Positions 16,598-24,998 of a stretch of 27,887 nt of DNA are shown in pieces. The notes under the pieces were generated by a model. The model saw nothing but the letters and a program-made list of their open reading frames with translations. It made no database searches and was not told the origin of the DNA. This DNA is from an uncultured Spartobacteria bacterium. Lineage in GTDB: Bacteria > Verrucomicrobiota > Verrucomicrobiia > Chthoniobacterales > Terrimicrobiaceae. The translations under genes and the position numbers were made by a program. Where the stretch lies: assembly GCA_937960895.1 (NCBI GenBank), contig CALCJD010000105.1, positions 1 through 27,887 on the forward strand. The letters run 5' to 3'. Each line of letters starts with the position of its first letter. Within the stretch, counting starts at the first letter, position 1.

Positions 16598-19500
16598 TCA
16601 CTCGGCAACCTGCTCCAGTTGCTGATCGATAATCTCGCCCGTGTAGCGATCGATGGCGATGGACAGCCAGTATCGGGCTTCGGCTTCCACGATGAAGTCG
16701 GATGGGGACGTGCCCCCCTTCCCAAAACGCCCCGCCTGGGCGATCACATCGATCAACAAATTCCACGTGCGTGTCTGGCCCACATCGGCAAGGCTCCTCG
16801 GAACTGCCTCACGGACGACCTTCAGTGGTTTCAGGGTGACGTTTTCCGAAAATTCCGACGACGAGAGGAACCCTGGCAACTCCGCACCGGAGAGCAGGGT
16901 TTCCGCGGAGGCCGTCAAGCCGGGCCGCACCCATTCCTGGAAGGCCTCGGCGATGCGCGTGGCGGTTTCGGGTTTCAGCGTCAGGAAATCATCCGCGTCG
17001 GCTCCCCCGCTGAGAAGGCTGGCGATCACCGGTGCCGGCGCCGTGTTCAAATTCACCCGGCCGGCTGTGACCGCCGGTTCCTCCCCGACACAAAACAGGT
17101 CCAGCAGTCCGCCGTCCCCGCTGGTCTCATCGAAGAAACTCAACGTCTTCCACGGCGAATCCCGGAAGACATATCCCATCTCGGCCACGGAACGGAACGG
17201 CCTCTGCAGAATGACCGGCCGGCGTGTCGGGTCATTGAGATCGCGATAGGGATTGGCCGATCCGGCCGGGTCCAGCCATCCATCCGCCGGACGTGTGACA
17301 CCATCGGGGTCGCGCATGTTTTCATAGGCAGCCTTCGGCGCACCCACATATCCCCCGACTTTGCCACCCTGCGGCCACTTGCCCCAATAAAGGTAAGTCG
17401 ATTTGGACTGGGGTTCATTCCAGTTAAACGGATCGCGGGTGCGCACGGCGTCCGAGTCGGGATCGGGTAATGAATTGACGGAGGGGCGGCTCCAGCCCTG
17501 ACTTGTTCCCAACCGGACACTTCGCGGATCCCAAAGGATCGAATAATAAACCGCCTCGTCCAGTCTCTTGCGGTTTGCCTTTCCGGAGTTATTGTCCGCG
17601 TAAAGGGTCCCCATATCAATGGTCCCCTCACCGTCGTCATATCCCCCGAGTCGCGCATAAATTTTCTCAATTCCTCCCGGCGTTCTGTATTTCAGGGTGA
17701 CGTGGACGTTGGACATCCGCGTTCTCACCAAGAAACTCGAGAGAGTCTGCCCATCCGGGAAGGTGTAGGGCAGGGCGTCCGGCAGGTTTTCGCCAAAGGA
17801 AAACATCCGGAAGGTAAGGACATCCGTATTTTCCGTGGCATAGGGAACCAAGGCACCCAGACGCTGGGAACTAACGGTCGACGTGCCCGGTCCCGGAGCG
17901 TTCCGGAAATCGGAACTTGCGACCTCGAATTTCTGCCCCGCCATGACGTGGGACAGCCCCCCTTTCTCAAACTGGGGAATCATGATGTAAAACAGGATGC
18001 CGCTGTCCAAACCGACACTAATGCTGGCCGGGCCGGCAATCGGCGTACCGGAGGCGCTGGAATGAGGATTGAACAGCACCGGAGTCCACACCAGATCGAG
18101 CTGATTCAGCTTCTTTTCGGCGGTGGTCATGTCATTCATGATCGCACTGTCGATCCCGTGCAAATAAGGCAGGTCCTCCACCCCGGGGACCTCCACACCA
18201 AAACCCGAGTCGTCCAGTTTGACAAAAATGATGGTCGGATAATTGTCGGCGTCCGCGCAGTCGATGAGGTTGGCACCGATCTTGAAAATCTGAACGTCCG
18301 GCGAAGCATCCACGAGGCCCTGCACGCCGCTGGTGCCGACCAGGGGCGTGGAGTTTCCGGATTTCAATCCGAGTGATCCGGAGAGGATGCCCGCCTTGAG
18401 CATTTCAAAAAAGTCCGGCTCGCGGTGTTCCGCGGCCACCTCGGCGAGCGTTTTCAGGGAACCATTGAACCCGCCTCCGTGCCCGACATATTCCCACCTC
18501 CCCTTGGCCGGCACCCATTGCAATCCAAAGACGTCCGCGATGGCCGCCGGTGTGCCCCCCGTGTGGTATTGGGGATGCGCCGTCGGAAGTTGGGCGCTCG
18601 GGCCCTCCGGGGTCAGCCAGGCCAGCCGGGCCAATGAAAACCGTCGTTGCAGCAGGGGCTCGCCTGCGCGAACGGTGCGCGTTGTCACAGTGCCGTCATC
18701 GGCATAATGCCGGACCGTTCCCGCCGACGGAAAACGCACATTGGGCACATTCCGATTCGCCGACGCGGCCGACTCACTTTGGCCTTCATAGTCCAGGGCG
18801 GACCCGGGAGGATTGACCGGCCTCCAGCTCGGCGCGTTGAGGGAGCGGGAGAAATGCGTCAGATAGGGCAGGGCATTGGTCAGCTCCGGATTTTTCAGGC
18901 TGGCATATTTCAACAGATCCTGCCGGCTGGTGATGAGATTGTTGGTGGCGGTGAAACCGCCATCGGTCACGACATTGGGGAGGAACCCCTCCTTTTGCGC
19001 CGCGGTGACGGTCCTCTGATAATCGACCGGGGAATTCCACGACGCGGGATTGCGAAACCGGACAAGATCCCCGACTCCCGACGCGGACACCCCCAGCAGG
19101 GTCAAATCGGCGCCGGCCGGGGTTCTCTTGATCGCGGCCACCTGTTCCTGCGTCAGTCCGGGGGGGTAGCCGGCCGCATTGACATTCAACAGCCCGCCAA
19201 TCTCGTAAACATTGTAGGCAAAGCGGCCGACGGCGTTGGTGGTGGGCGTGGCGGTGACGGCGTTGCCGGTATCGACGTAAATCCAGGACGGCGTTTGATT
19301 CGTCGCCACGAATCCCGGTCCCGCCACGAGACGGGGAGCATTCCAGCGTTCCGGAGAAATGCGACGGCCGCCCCGGGCCGGTGCCGCCGTGTTGTGCGTG
19401 GACACCCGGGAGTCCGCCTCCGGAATGCTTTGCCGGATCAGCGAAGACGCATTCGTTTCCGCCGAGAGGGCCGGCGTGACAATGCGGGCCGGCACCATGT

Positions 19501-19783
19501 TGACCGCCGAACGCGGAAGGAACGTCCTGACTTCGCCCGCCTGCGAAACCTCGGATTGGGTCGGCGACGTGATTTCCTCCAAAAACTCGCCCACCGTGTA
19601 GTCCAGTGCGCTCCGGGCCATGAGATTCGCCCGGATCCGATGGGAACGGCTGGCCTCCACGGCGCGGTTGGCCGCCGCCTGGGTGAAAAAGGCCAGCACG
19701 GCCGCCGTGACCAGCACCAGCACGGCAAGAGCCACCACGAGAACCATGCCTCTGCGGGAAGTGCGCTGGAGTGAAGAATTCAT
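16598..19783 (-). CDS. Verru_Chthon cassette protein A-like (GspK-like large pseudopilin)
   Basis: Large predicted membrane-anchored pseudopilin, 1061 residues. The N terminus (RRGMVLVVALAVLVLVTAAVLAF) is a prepilin-type helix without the usual Glu at +5, as in GspK of type II secretion. It is followed by RSHRIRANLMARSALDYTVGEFL, typical of this class. The very long middle is beta-rich. The C-terminal part carries GRVNLNTAPAPVIASLLSG, matching the NLNTA helix-hairpin-helix signature of GspK. Size, N terminus and position together fit Verru_Chthon cassette protein A (TIGR02600). The ATG lies 3 nt after the stop of protein C. By analogy with GspK it should cap the tip of a pseudopilus; its cargo is unknown. 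Confidence 0.85.
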   Translation of the reverse strand: MNSSLQRTSRRGMVLVVALAVLVLVTAAVLAFFTQAAANRAVEASRSHRIRANLMARSALDYTVGEFLEEITSPTQSEVSQAGEVRTFLPRSAVNMVPARIVTPALSAETNASSLIRQSIPEADSRVSTHNTAAPARGGRRISPERWNAPRLVAGPGFVATNQTPSWIYVDTGNAVTATPTTNAVGRFAYNVYEIGGLLNVNAAGYPPGLTQEQVAAIKRTPAGADLTLLGVSASGVGDLVRFRNPASWNSPVDYQRTVTAAQKEGFLPNVVTDGGFTATNNLITSRQDLLKYASLKNPELTNALPYLTHFSRSLNAPSWRPVNPPGSALDYEGQSESAASANRNVPNVRFPSAGTVRHYADDGTVTTRTVRAGEPLLQRRFSLARLAWLTPEGPSAQLPTAHPQYHTGGTPAAIADVFGLQWVPAKGRWEYVGHGGGFNGSLKTLAEVAAEHREPDFFEMLKAGILSGSLGLKSGNSTPLVGTSGVQGLVDASPDVQIFKIGANLIDCADADNYPTIIFVKLDDSGFGVEVPGVEDLPYLHGIDSAIMNDMTTAEKKLNQLDLVWTPVLFNPHSSASGTPIAGPASISVGLDSGILFYIMIPQFEKGGLSHVMAGQKFEVASSDFRNAPGPGTSTVSSQRLGALVPYATENTDVLTFRMFSFGENLPDALPYTFPDGQTLSSFLVRTRMSNVHVTLKYRTPGGIEKIYARLGGYDDGEGTIDMGTLYADNNSGKANRKRLDEAVYYSILWDPRSVRLGTSQGWSRPSVNSLPDPDSDAVRTRDPFNWNEPQSKSTYLYWGKWPQGGKVGGYVGAPKAAYENMRDPDGVTRPADGWLDPAGSANPYRDLNDPTRRPVILQRPFRSVAEMGYVFRDSPWKTLSFFDETSGDGGLLDLFCVGEEPAVTAGRVNLNTAPAPVIASLLSGGADADDFLTLKPETATRIAEAFQEWVRPGLTASAETLLSGAELPGFLSSSEFSENVTLKPLKVVREAVPRSLADVGQTRTWNLLIDVIAQAGRFGKGGTSPSDFIVEAEARYWLSIAIDRYTGEIIDQQLEQVAE

Positions 19784-19786
19784 GCC

Positions 19787-20638
19787 TTAACGAAGAGGAA
19801 AGGTTTGTTGCAGGACGGCGAGCGACGACAACACCTCGGCGGGAACACCGGACGGAATCCCGGTTGTCAGCACCTCGCTCCAGACATCCCCGGGCGAATC
19901 CGCGCCCGTCGCCACGGGCAGCAGATCAAGTCCGTCGATTCCCAACCGGGAGAGTTTTTCGAGATTGGAATCGTCAATCGCCGCCACGCCAATGACCAGC
20001 GCGTGCACCCGCAGCTCGGACTGATTGAACCCCCGATCGAGCACGGCCTTGAAACCCGCAGGCAGCCCCGCACCCTGCCAGGTTCCGGACAGCCAGGACA
20101 CGGACGCGTTGGTGTCCAGCGGCGTGCGGGTTCCATCGCTGAGAATCGCCGAGGCTTCAAAGCGCAGGATGCCGTCGGCAAGAACGCTGGACGTCCCGGA
20201 GGACAGGGCCTCCAGCATGGGCGGCAGCAAATCGGCCTGGTTCCATTCCACGGGGGCCGTCTTTCTCAGAATGCGGTTTTCCGACCATTCATATGCCACC
20301 GCCAGAAACCGAAAATCCGCCGCATCGGCGGGCCCCCGGCTCCGCGTCAGAAAGAGCAGCTGCAAATTGCCGCCGGCCTGCCGGACAAACACGGGGGTAT
20401 TCGGTCCATCCACCCGGTTGGCAAAGTCCGCCGACAACGCGTCCAGGACGGTCCTCGCCCGCTTCTCGGACTCTATTTTCTGCCGCGACGTGCGTGTCAC
20501 CTCCAGGGACTGCGAGGACATCTGCAGCATGAGGAACAGCAGGAGCCCCATCACGGCCATGGCAACCAGCAGTTCCACCAGCGTAAATCCCCTGCGGCTC
20601 TTGGTCTGATGTCCGGAAGGCAACACAGGCGCTTTCAT
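19787..20638 (-). CDS. Verru_Chthon cassette protein C-like pseudopilin
   Basis: Predicted minor pseudopilin, 283 residues. The N terminus SRRGFTLVELLVAMAVMGLLLF is a classic class III prepilin signal (G/F cleavage, Glu at +5) followed by a transmembrane helix. The soluble part (ESEKRARTVLDALSADFANRVDG, then FLTRSRGPADAADFRFLAVAYEW) has the GspJ-like look of Verru_Chthon cassette protein C (TIGR02599). Its ATG overlaps the stop of the preceding gene as ATGA, so the two are translationally coupled. It should assemble with proteins B, D and A in a short pseudopilus. A, B, C and D letters are assigned by size, N terminus and order rather than by profile search. Confidence 0.85.
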   Translation of the reverse strand: MKAPVLPSGHQTKSRRGFTLVELLVAMAVMGLLLFLMLQMSSQSLEVTRTSRQKIESEKRARTVLDALSADFANRVDGPNTPVFVRQAGGNLQLLFLTRSRGPADAADFRFLAVAYEWSENRILRKTAPVEWNQADLLPPMLEALSSGTSSVLADGILRFEASAILSDGTRTPLDTNASVSWLSGTWQGAGLPAGFKAVLDRGFNQSELRVHALVIGVAAIDDSNLEKLSRLGIDGLDLLPVATGADSPGDVWSEVLTTGIPSGVPAEVLSSLAVLQQTFPLR

Positions 20639-21144
20639 GGCTGTGGCAGGAAAATCACCCGCGCCGACATCGATCCCCGGGCGCGGCTCCAGTTGGTCCG
20701 CGATGCATCCCAGGTGGCGGTCGCCGGCCAGGCCACACTCACAAACGCCGTGCCCGTGGAAAAGGCGTCCTTGGGAGGCTGAACCTCGACTCTCGCCGTC
20801 ATGCGCGACTCGGCGTTGCCCTGCGACGGGGTCCCGGCGAGATTCAGATTGGAAAATGTCCGACTCACCGGACCGCCTCCCGGAGACCAGGTCAGATCCG
20901 AATAACCCGCGGAAGCCGTCCAGTTCGAGCCGTTCCGCGTGGCATCCCTGATGGAGGTCACGATCTGCTCAAGACAACGGGACGCCGCGGCGGCGTTACG
21001 GGATTCCTGGTTCAAATGCAACCCCTGCGCCTGCAAACCAAAAATGGCCAGCAGGCAAAACGAAACGATTCCCAACGCCAGAGCCACTTCGACCAGCGAG
21101 AATCCCGCCGGGAGCGGTCGGGCTGACTGCCGCCTCCAGGTCAT
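20635..21144 (-). CDS. Verru_Chthon cassette protein B-like pseudopilin
   Basis: Predicted minor pseudopilin, 169 residues. The N terminus PAGFSLVEVALALGIVSFCLLAIFGL has the prepilin cleavage signal (G/F, Glu at +5) and transmembrane helix. A short soluble domain follows (NAAAASRCLEQIVTSIRDA, and near the end VSVAWPATATWD), similar to GspI-type pseudopilins and consistent with Verru_Chthon protein B (TIGR02598). Both ends overlap neighbours as ATGA: its ATG with the stop of protein D, its stop with the ATG of protein C. This tight coupling suggests fixed stoichiometry in one complex. The name rests on order and length, so exchange of labels with another minor pseudopilin is possible. Confidence 0.8.
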   Translation of the reverse strand: MTWRRQSARPLPAGFSLVEVALALGIVSFCLLAIFGLQAQGLHLNQESRNAAAASRCLEQIVTSIRDATRNGSNWTASAGYSDLTWSPGGGPVSRTFSNLNLAGTPSQGNAESRMTARVEVQPPKDAFSTGTAFVSVAWPATATWDASRTNWSRARGSMSARVIFLPQP

Positions 21145-21839
21145 CGCTCCCGAAGAATGCGAATGGCGCCGGTCGCCCCGTCGACCAGAATGGCCGCATC
21201 GTCCGCTCCCGAAACCACCTCCGTTCCCCGCGCCTGACGAAGGCTCACATCTACCTGGGGGTTGTATCCGTCATGCGGTCCGGCCGCCGCCTTGAGCAAC
21301 ACCTCCCCGCGCGGCGTAAAGGTCAGGGTGGTCCCGGAGGAAAACCGGGTCCGACCGACGGAAAAGGCCATTCCGGATTCGTTTTTTGCCACACTGGCCG
21401 GGGTCAGGTTGTCCTCCAAGCCGCGCGTGGACTCCTTCAATTCCTCCCACGACGCGAGCGCCGCATCGGGAATGACCAGTACGCGGCTCAGCGGAGATAC
21501 ATTCGCCTCACTGGTGTTCGTACCGCTGCCGTCCACCGACTCCACCGCCACCGCGCGCACCTCGCGCCCCAGGGAGGTCTGGACATTTTCAAAGGCCACC
21601 CAGACATACGTCTGCCGCCCCACCGCCTCACTGCGCGCCAGCTCCAGCAGACTCGCCATGTCATGAGCCCCCTGCGCCAGTTTTTGGGAAGCCAGCATGG
21701 ACCGCATTGCCGGCGCCGTCGCAAATGCCAGCGTGCCAATGACGGCGATCACCGCCAGCAGTTCCACAAGACTGAAGGCCCGACGGGCACGCAGACGCAC
21801 CGGCATCCGGTCGAAAATACGAACACGACAATTGGGCAT
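21141..21839 (-). CDS. Verru_Chthon cassette protein D-like pseudopilin (GspH type)
   Basis: First gene of the pseudopilin operon; 232 residues. The prepilin signal is RRAFSLVELLAVIAVIG with Glu at +5 and, unusually, Ala instead of Gly at -1. MRSMLASQKLAQGAHDMASLLELARSEAVGRQTYVW follows in the manner of GspH/FimT proteins and Verru_Chthon protein D (TIGR02596). Later parts include TLTFTPRGEVLL, a GspH pattern, and a C-terminal AILVDGATGAIRILRER. Start ATG 21839 was chosen over upstream ATGs at 21869 and 22061 because a perfect GGAGG (21848-21852) lies 8 nt before it and the leader is then short. The divergent LacI2 gene and operator at 22033 lie upstream, so the operon is probably controlled there. 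Confidence 0.85.
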   Translation of the reverse strand: MPNCRVRIFDRMPVRLRARRAFSLVELLAVIAVIGTLAFATAPAMRSMLASQKLAQGAHDMASLLELARSEAVGRQTYVWVAFENVQTSLGREVRAVAVESVDGSGTNTSEANVSPLSRVLVIPDAALASWEELKESTRGLEDNLTPASVAKNESGMAFSVGRTRFSSGTTLTFTPRGEVLLKAAAGPHDGYNPQVDVSLRQARGTEVVSGADDAAILVDGATGAIRILRER

Positions 21840-21847
21840 GGCGGGAA

Positions 21848-21853
21848 CCTCCT
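21848..21853 (-). promoter_or_regulatory. Ribosome binding site that fixes the start of the pseudopilin operon
   Basis: AGGAGG on the minus strand, 8 nt before ATG 21839. It is one of very few clear Shine-Dalgarno sequences in the window; most genes here lack one. It supports 21839 over the two longer starts. Confidence 0.75.
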
Positions 21854-22032
21854 CTGTTGTTGATGGCATCGTTCCGGCCCCCCCTTGTCTCTCCGTCGGA
21901 TTCTCACGCGCGTCGCTCCCCGGCCCGGACCAGGCAAGGATTCGATAGGGAGAAGGAGAGACAAGTCGCATGACGGGAGGCAGGACGTCGCCAATGTGCG
22001 CGCCGCAAGCCGCCCACTCAAGCGGTCGGTCA

Positions 22033-22046
22033 CTTATCACGATAAG
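22033..22046. promoter_or_regulatory. Putative LacI-type operator, best copy
   Basis: CTTATCACGATAAG is a perfect inverted repeat, CTTATC-AC-GATAAG, followed by AGT as at the 7217 site. It lies 54 nt upstream of the LacI2 ATG (22101) and 194 nt from the pseudopilin operon start on the other strand. It may control LacI2 itself and the divergent operon. Confidence 0.65.
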
Positions 22047-22100
22047 AGTTGTCAAATCCACGTTCCGGTGGCAAAATCATTCATAACCGGTTCAAAATCA

Positions 22101-23120
22101 ATGGCCAACCAACGCATGATCGCCAAGGCGGTGGGAGTGACTCAGGCGGCGGTCTCCCTCGCCCTGCGCGGAGATCCCTCCATTCCGCCGGCCACGCGCG
22201 AACGCATTCTGGAGTGCGCCAAAAAGCTGGGTTACCGGCCCAATTCCTACGTGTCCGCGTTGATGGCTCACGTCCGATCCGGCCGCGCCCTGCAGGACAA
22301 GGGGTGCATTGCGTTGCTGGTCGATGCGGCCTCCATGAAGGAGTGGCACGTGGTCGAGACGTTCAAGCTGCAATACCAGGGCATTGTCAATCGGGCCGAG
22401 GAGCTCGGCGTGCGCACCGAGGTGTTTTTTCTCCGGGCGCCGGGAATGAGCGCCGCCCGCACGGATCACATTCTTTATTCCCGGGGCATTACCGGCCTGA
22501 TCCTGATGCCGTCTCCGACGGGCCCGCATGCGATTGAAATGACGTGGTCACGCTATGCCATGGGAACCATCGCCTACGGCTGGAACACCCTCCATGTGGA
22601 CCGCGTCGCGACGCATCATCGTCACAACGTGCACGCGGTTTTCCGGCAATTGGAAAGCCGCGGCTACAAACGTATCGGCGTCTGTCTGCCTCCCGAGGCG
22701 GTCACCGGCGTGGATCTCAACTGGCAGGCCGGGTTTCTTCTTGAGAAAAAGCTGAACAAATCCCTTGCCACGGTTCCCCAATTTGTCGGCAAGCCGGGGC
22801 TGACCCCCATCAGCAAGTTCCGAAACTGGCTGAACCGCTACAAGCCGGACGCGATCGTGTCCCTCATCGGACATGAATTGGAATGGCTTCGCGAACTGGG
22901 GCTTTCGGCTCCCGAAGACGTCGGGCTGGCCTGTGTCAATCGTCCCACCAATTCGAAGCTCTCCGGCATCGAGGAAAACCACCAGGTCATCGGCGCGGCG
23001 ATCACCGACCTGGTGGTCGCCCAAGTCACGCGCAATGAATTCGGATTTCCCCCCTACCCCAAGCTCATCCTGATCGAAGGCACCTGGGTGGAGGGCGAGA
23101 CGCTGCGCCCGCCCCAATAA
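22101..23120 (+). CDS. LacI-family transcriptional regulator 2
   Basis: Regulator of 339 residues. The N-terminal helix-turn-helix reads MIAKAVGVTQAAVSLALRGDPS, followed by KLGYRPNSYVSALMAHVRSGRA, so both the recognition helix (xQxxVSLALR) and the unusual SALM hinge match LacI1 at 6174. The effector domain includes LYSRGITGLILMPSP near residue 130 and ends in LILIEGTWVEG, again parallel to LacI1. The normal LacI opening (xTxxDVA) is shortened to MANQRMIAKA. ATG 22101 was chosen because the open frame before it is Arg-rich, contains the operator and has no domain. It is divergent from the pseudopilin operon. It likely binds the same CTTATCACGATAAG motif as LacI1, perhaps with a different inducer. 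Confidence 0.9.
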   Translation: MANQRMIAKAVGVTQAAVSLALRGDPSIPPATRERILECAKKLGYRPNSYVSALMAHVRSGRALQDKGCIALLVDAASMKEWHVVETFKLQYQGIVNRAEELGVRTEVFFLRAPGMSAARTDHILYSRGITGLILMPSPTGPHAIEMTWSRYAMGTIAYGWNTLHVDRVATHHRHNVHAVFRQLESRGYKRIGVCLPPEAVTGVDLNWQAGFLLEKKLNKSLATVPQFVGKPGLTPISKFRNWLNRYKPDAIVSLIGHELEWLRELGLSAPEDVGLACVNRPTNSKLSGIEENHQVIGAAITDLVVAQVTRNEFGFPPYPKLILIEGTWVEGETLRPPQ

Positions 23121-23149
23121 CGCCCCCGGCTTTCACCCGCACGAATCCC

Positions 23150-23183
23150 CGGGGCCTTCCATGCCGGAAACACGGAGGCCCCG
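23150..23183 (+). terminator. Hairpin downstream of LacI2
   Basis: CGGGGCCT (23150-23157) pairs with AGGCCCCG (23176-23183) around an 18-nt loop, 30 nt after the LacI2 stop. A pyrimidine-rich run (TTCCCCTTGCCCC) follows. It is a plausible terminator without a pure U-tract. Confidence 0.45.
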
Positions 23184-23240
23184 TTCCCCTTGCCCCTCAC
23201 CGCATCCGAAGGCCGGAAACGGTGGTCAGAATGCCGGTGA

Positions 23241-23974
23241 TCATGGGATGGGCACCACTCCGGCAAAAACCGCCACCACCGGACGAGGACCGCCCATGCT
23301 CAGATTGACATTGCCGCCGCCCGGGCACACCCCTGCGTTGACGAGAATGATCTGGCGGCTCGTTCACGGCATCCGGAATCGTTAAAAACACGTCTCCCTC
23401 CGGGGCGGCCTTCGCATCGACATGCCTAATCCGCGCCGGGCAACGATTCATCATCGGCCACGTCCGAACCTTGGACGTATTCAATGATATTCGGGATGCG
23501 GTCCCCGTCCAGATCCCCGTAGGCATCGTTGACGTAAGGATCCAATCCGTTGGTGAGCTCAAATTGATCGACCATTTCATCACCGTCGGTGTCCGCCACT
23601 GCCGGATCGGTTCCCTCCACGGAGATGACATTGGAAGGCCGCGAAAACACACCCGCCTTTTCCGCAAACACGCGAAACAACTGCATGGTTCCGGCCGGGG
23701 CTGCCGTGAAGGTTTTGGAGGCGGAGTTTGCCGGAGTTGTTCCGATCAGAGTCCACGTCGCTCCGCCGTCAACGCTGCCTTCGACAGTAAAGTTGGTTTC
23801 GTCATCAAAGGGATCCTTCCATTTCAGCGTGATCTCCCGCGTGTTTTGATCAAACGCCGTCCGGACAAGCGGCGCAGGCGAAGTGACCCCATCGTCGACA
23901 AGACACTGGCTCCACAGCTCAGTCAAAAGCCCCAACCATCCTGCAGAGAAACCGAACAGAAAGACAAATCGCAT
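23241..23974 (-). pseudogene. Frameshifted secreted protein: FnIII-like, Ca-binding repeats, start of a beta-helix
   Basis: The first 182 codons (23974-23426) are intact. There is a signal peptide (FVFLFGFSAGWLGLL), a fibronectin type III-like domain (REITLKWKDPFDDETNFTV, RVFAEKAGVFSRPSN) and thrombospondin-3-type calcium loops (DTDGDEMVDQFELTNGLDPYVNDAYGDLDGDRIPN, given in pieces in the sequence). The frame then stops after SLPGAD. In the next frame it resumes with HVDAKAAPEGDVFLTIPDAVNEPP and, after a second +1 shift near 23352, with IILVNAGVCPGGGNVNLSMGG up to a stop at 23241. These pieces together read like the first turns of a beta-helix. A good ribosome binding site (AGGAG, 10 nt before ATG 23974) shows the 5' end was once expressed. 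The rest of the beta-helix is missing. Sequencing error is an alternative for each shift, but two shifts plus truncation favour decay. Confidence 0.7.
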
Positions 23975-24447
23975 GGCCTCCTTGCTCCTCTCGATCTTCG
24001 TTCCGGAATGCCAGGCACCGAGAGCAGAACAAACTGCACCAATGGATGATTTTCCTGTCTGGCCCGGGCTTCGTCATTGCTCTCCTCGATCAACAGCGCA
24101 GAGGCGCTCTTCACTCCTGCCTCCCACTGCGGATGCTCCCCAAGCGTCGGAGCCGGCCCCCGTCCGCCACGGATCCCGAAACCATCAACTGCTCGATGGC
24201 TGCCATCCGCACCCCATGCTCCCGCGCCAGGGTCGTCTGTTTCAGAATCCCTTCCTCCTCTGGTGAACGTCCCCGTCCGCCGGAAGATCAAACGCCTTTC
24301 TTCCCGACTGTTCGGGAGCTCTTCCCCGATCAAAAGCTCAAGTCTGTGTTTGCGGCAGTCGAAGGCGAACACGTTTTCGCCACTATCAGTGACCCAAGGG
24401 AGATCAAGAGCCTTTTCCCCTGCCGGATGACAACCCCCTGAACCCAA
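23975..24447 (-). other. Broken coding fragments, no intact gene
   Basis: Minus-strand reading gives plausible protein pieces in different frames. LLIGEELPNSREERRLIF lies around 24290-24350. A second piece, SPEEEGILKQTTLAREHG and onward to LRRLGSIRSGRQE with a stop, lies around 24110-24270. There is no clear common family. A decayed gene, possibly a regulator or transposase fragment, is one reading; chance open frames in GC-rich DNA is the other. Confidence 0.35.
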
Positions 24448-24985
24448 TGGGTGTATTGCTCGTATGGCGGCCTCCCTTCGACCACGTTTCGTCCTTTTGT
24501 GCAGAAAAACATGCTGGTCGCCCCTCTCGCCAAAAATACAAAAGTCTCTTTTTCAAAAAAACTTACGCTCTTATTCAAAGAACAGACCCCGCCACACACC
24601 GTGCCTTTCCGAGGATCGAAGCACGAGCCCTCCCGCCAGCAGGCCAATCAGAAATCCACAGGTTTCCCGTGTGCAATTTTTCTCTATCCGAACGCAAAGA
24701 CGGGCAATTTGCGTGTGACTACGTAGTCCGGGTGAGCAGACCACACGGACCGGCGTTTCACCATGGTCGTGCTGACGGTGCGGCGGCTCGTTTATGGGAG
24801 CGTGGCGAATCCCCGCCAGCCGGGCAGTGACCTGCCCCCTCGTGACGACATTCGCCTGTTCCACGGCGCGTCGCTTTTCCGCATCGCTGACGAAACATCA
24901 TGAGCGGCGTCAGGCGCTGACCAAAGATTGGGCAAACAAAAACCCGAAATGGGTAAACACGAAGGATTGCCAAGGGATTTCCTGT

Positions 24986-24998
24986 TGGCATAGTCAAT
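24986..24998. promoter_or_regulatory. TGGCATAGTCAAT box, distal copy
   Basis: Matches TGACATAGTCAAT at 25166 in 12 of 13 bases, exactly 180 bp upstream of it. In the proximal copy TGAC-ATA-GTCA is a perfect inverted repeat; here one arm has G for A. It could be an auxiliary operator. No known regulator was matched. Confidence 0.3.

Noticed and set aside
24030..24450. Insertion sequence or transposase remnant
   Set aside because: The fragments suggest broken coding DNA, but no catalytic motif, terminal inverted repeats or target duplication could be found.
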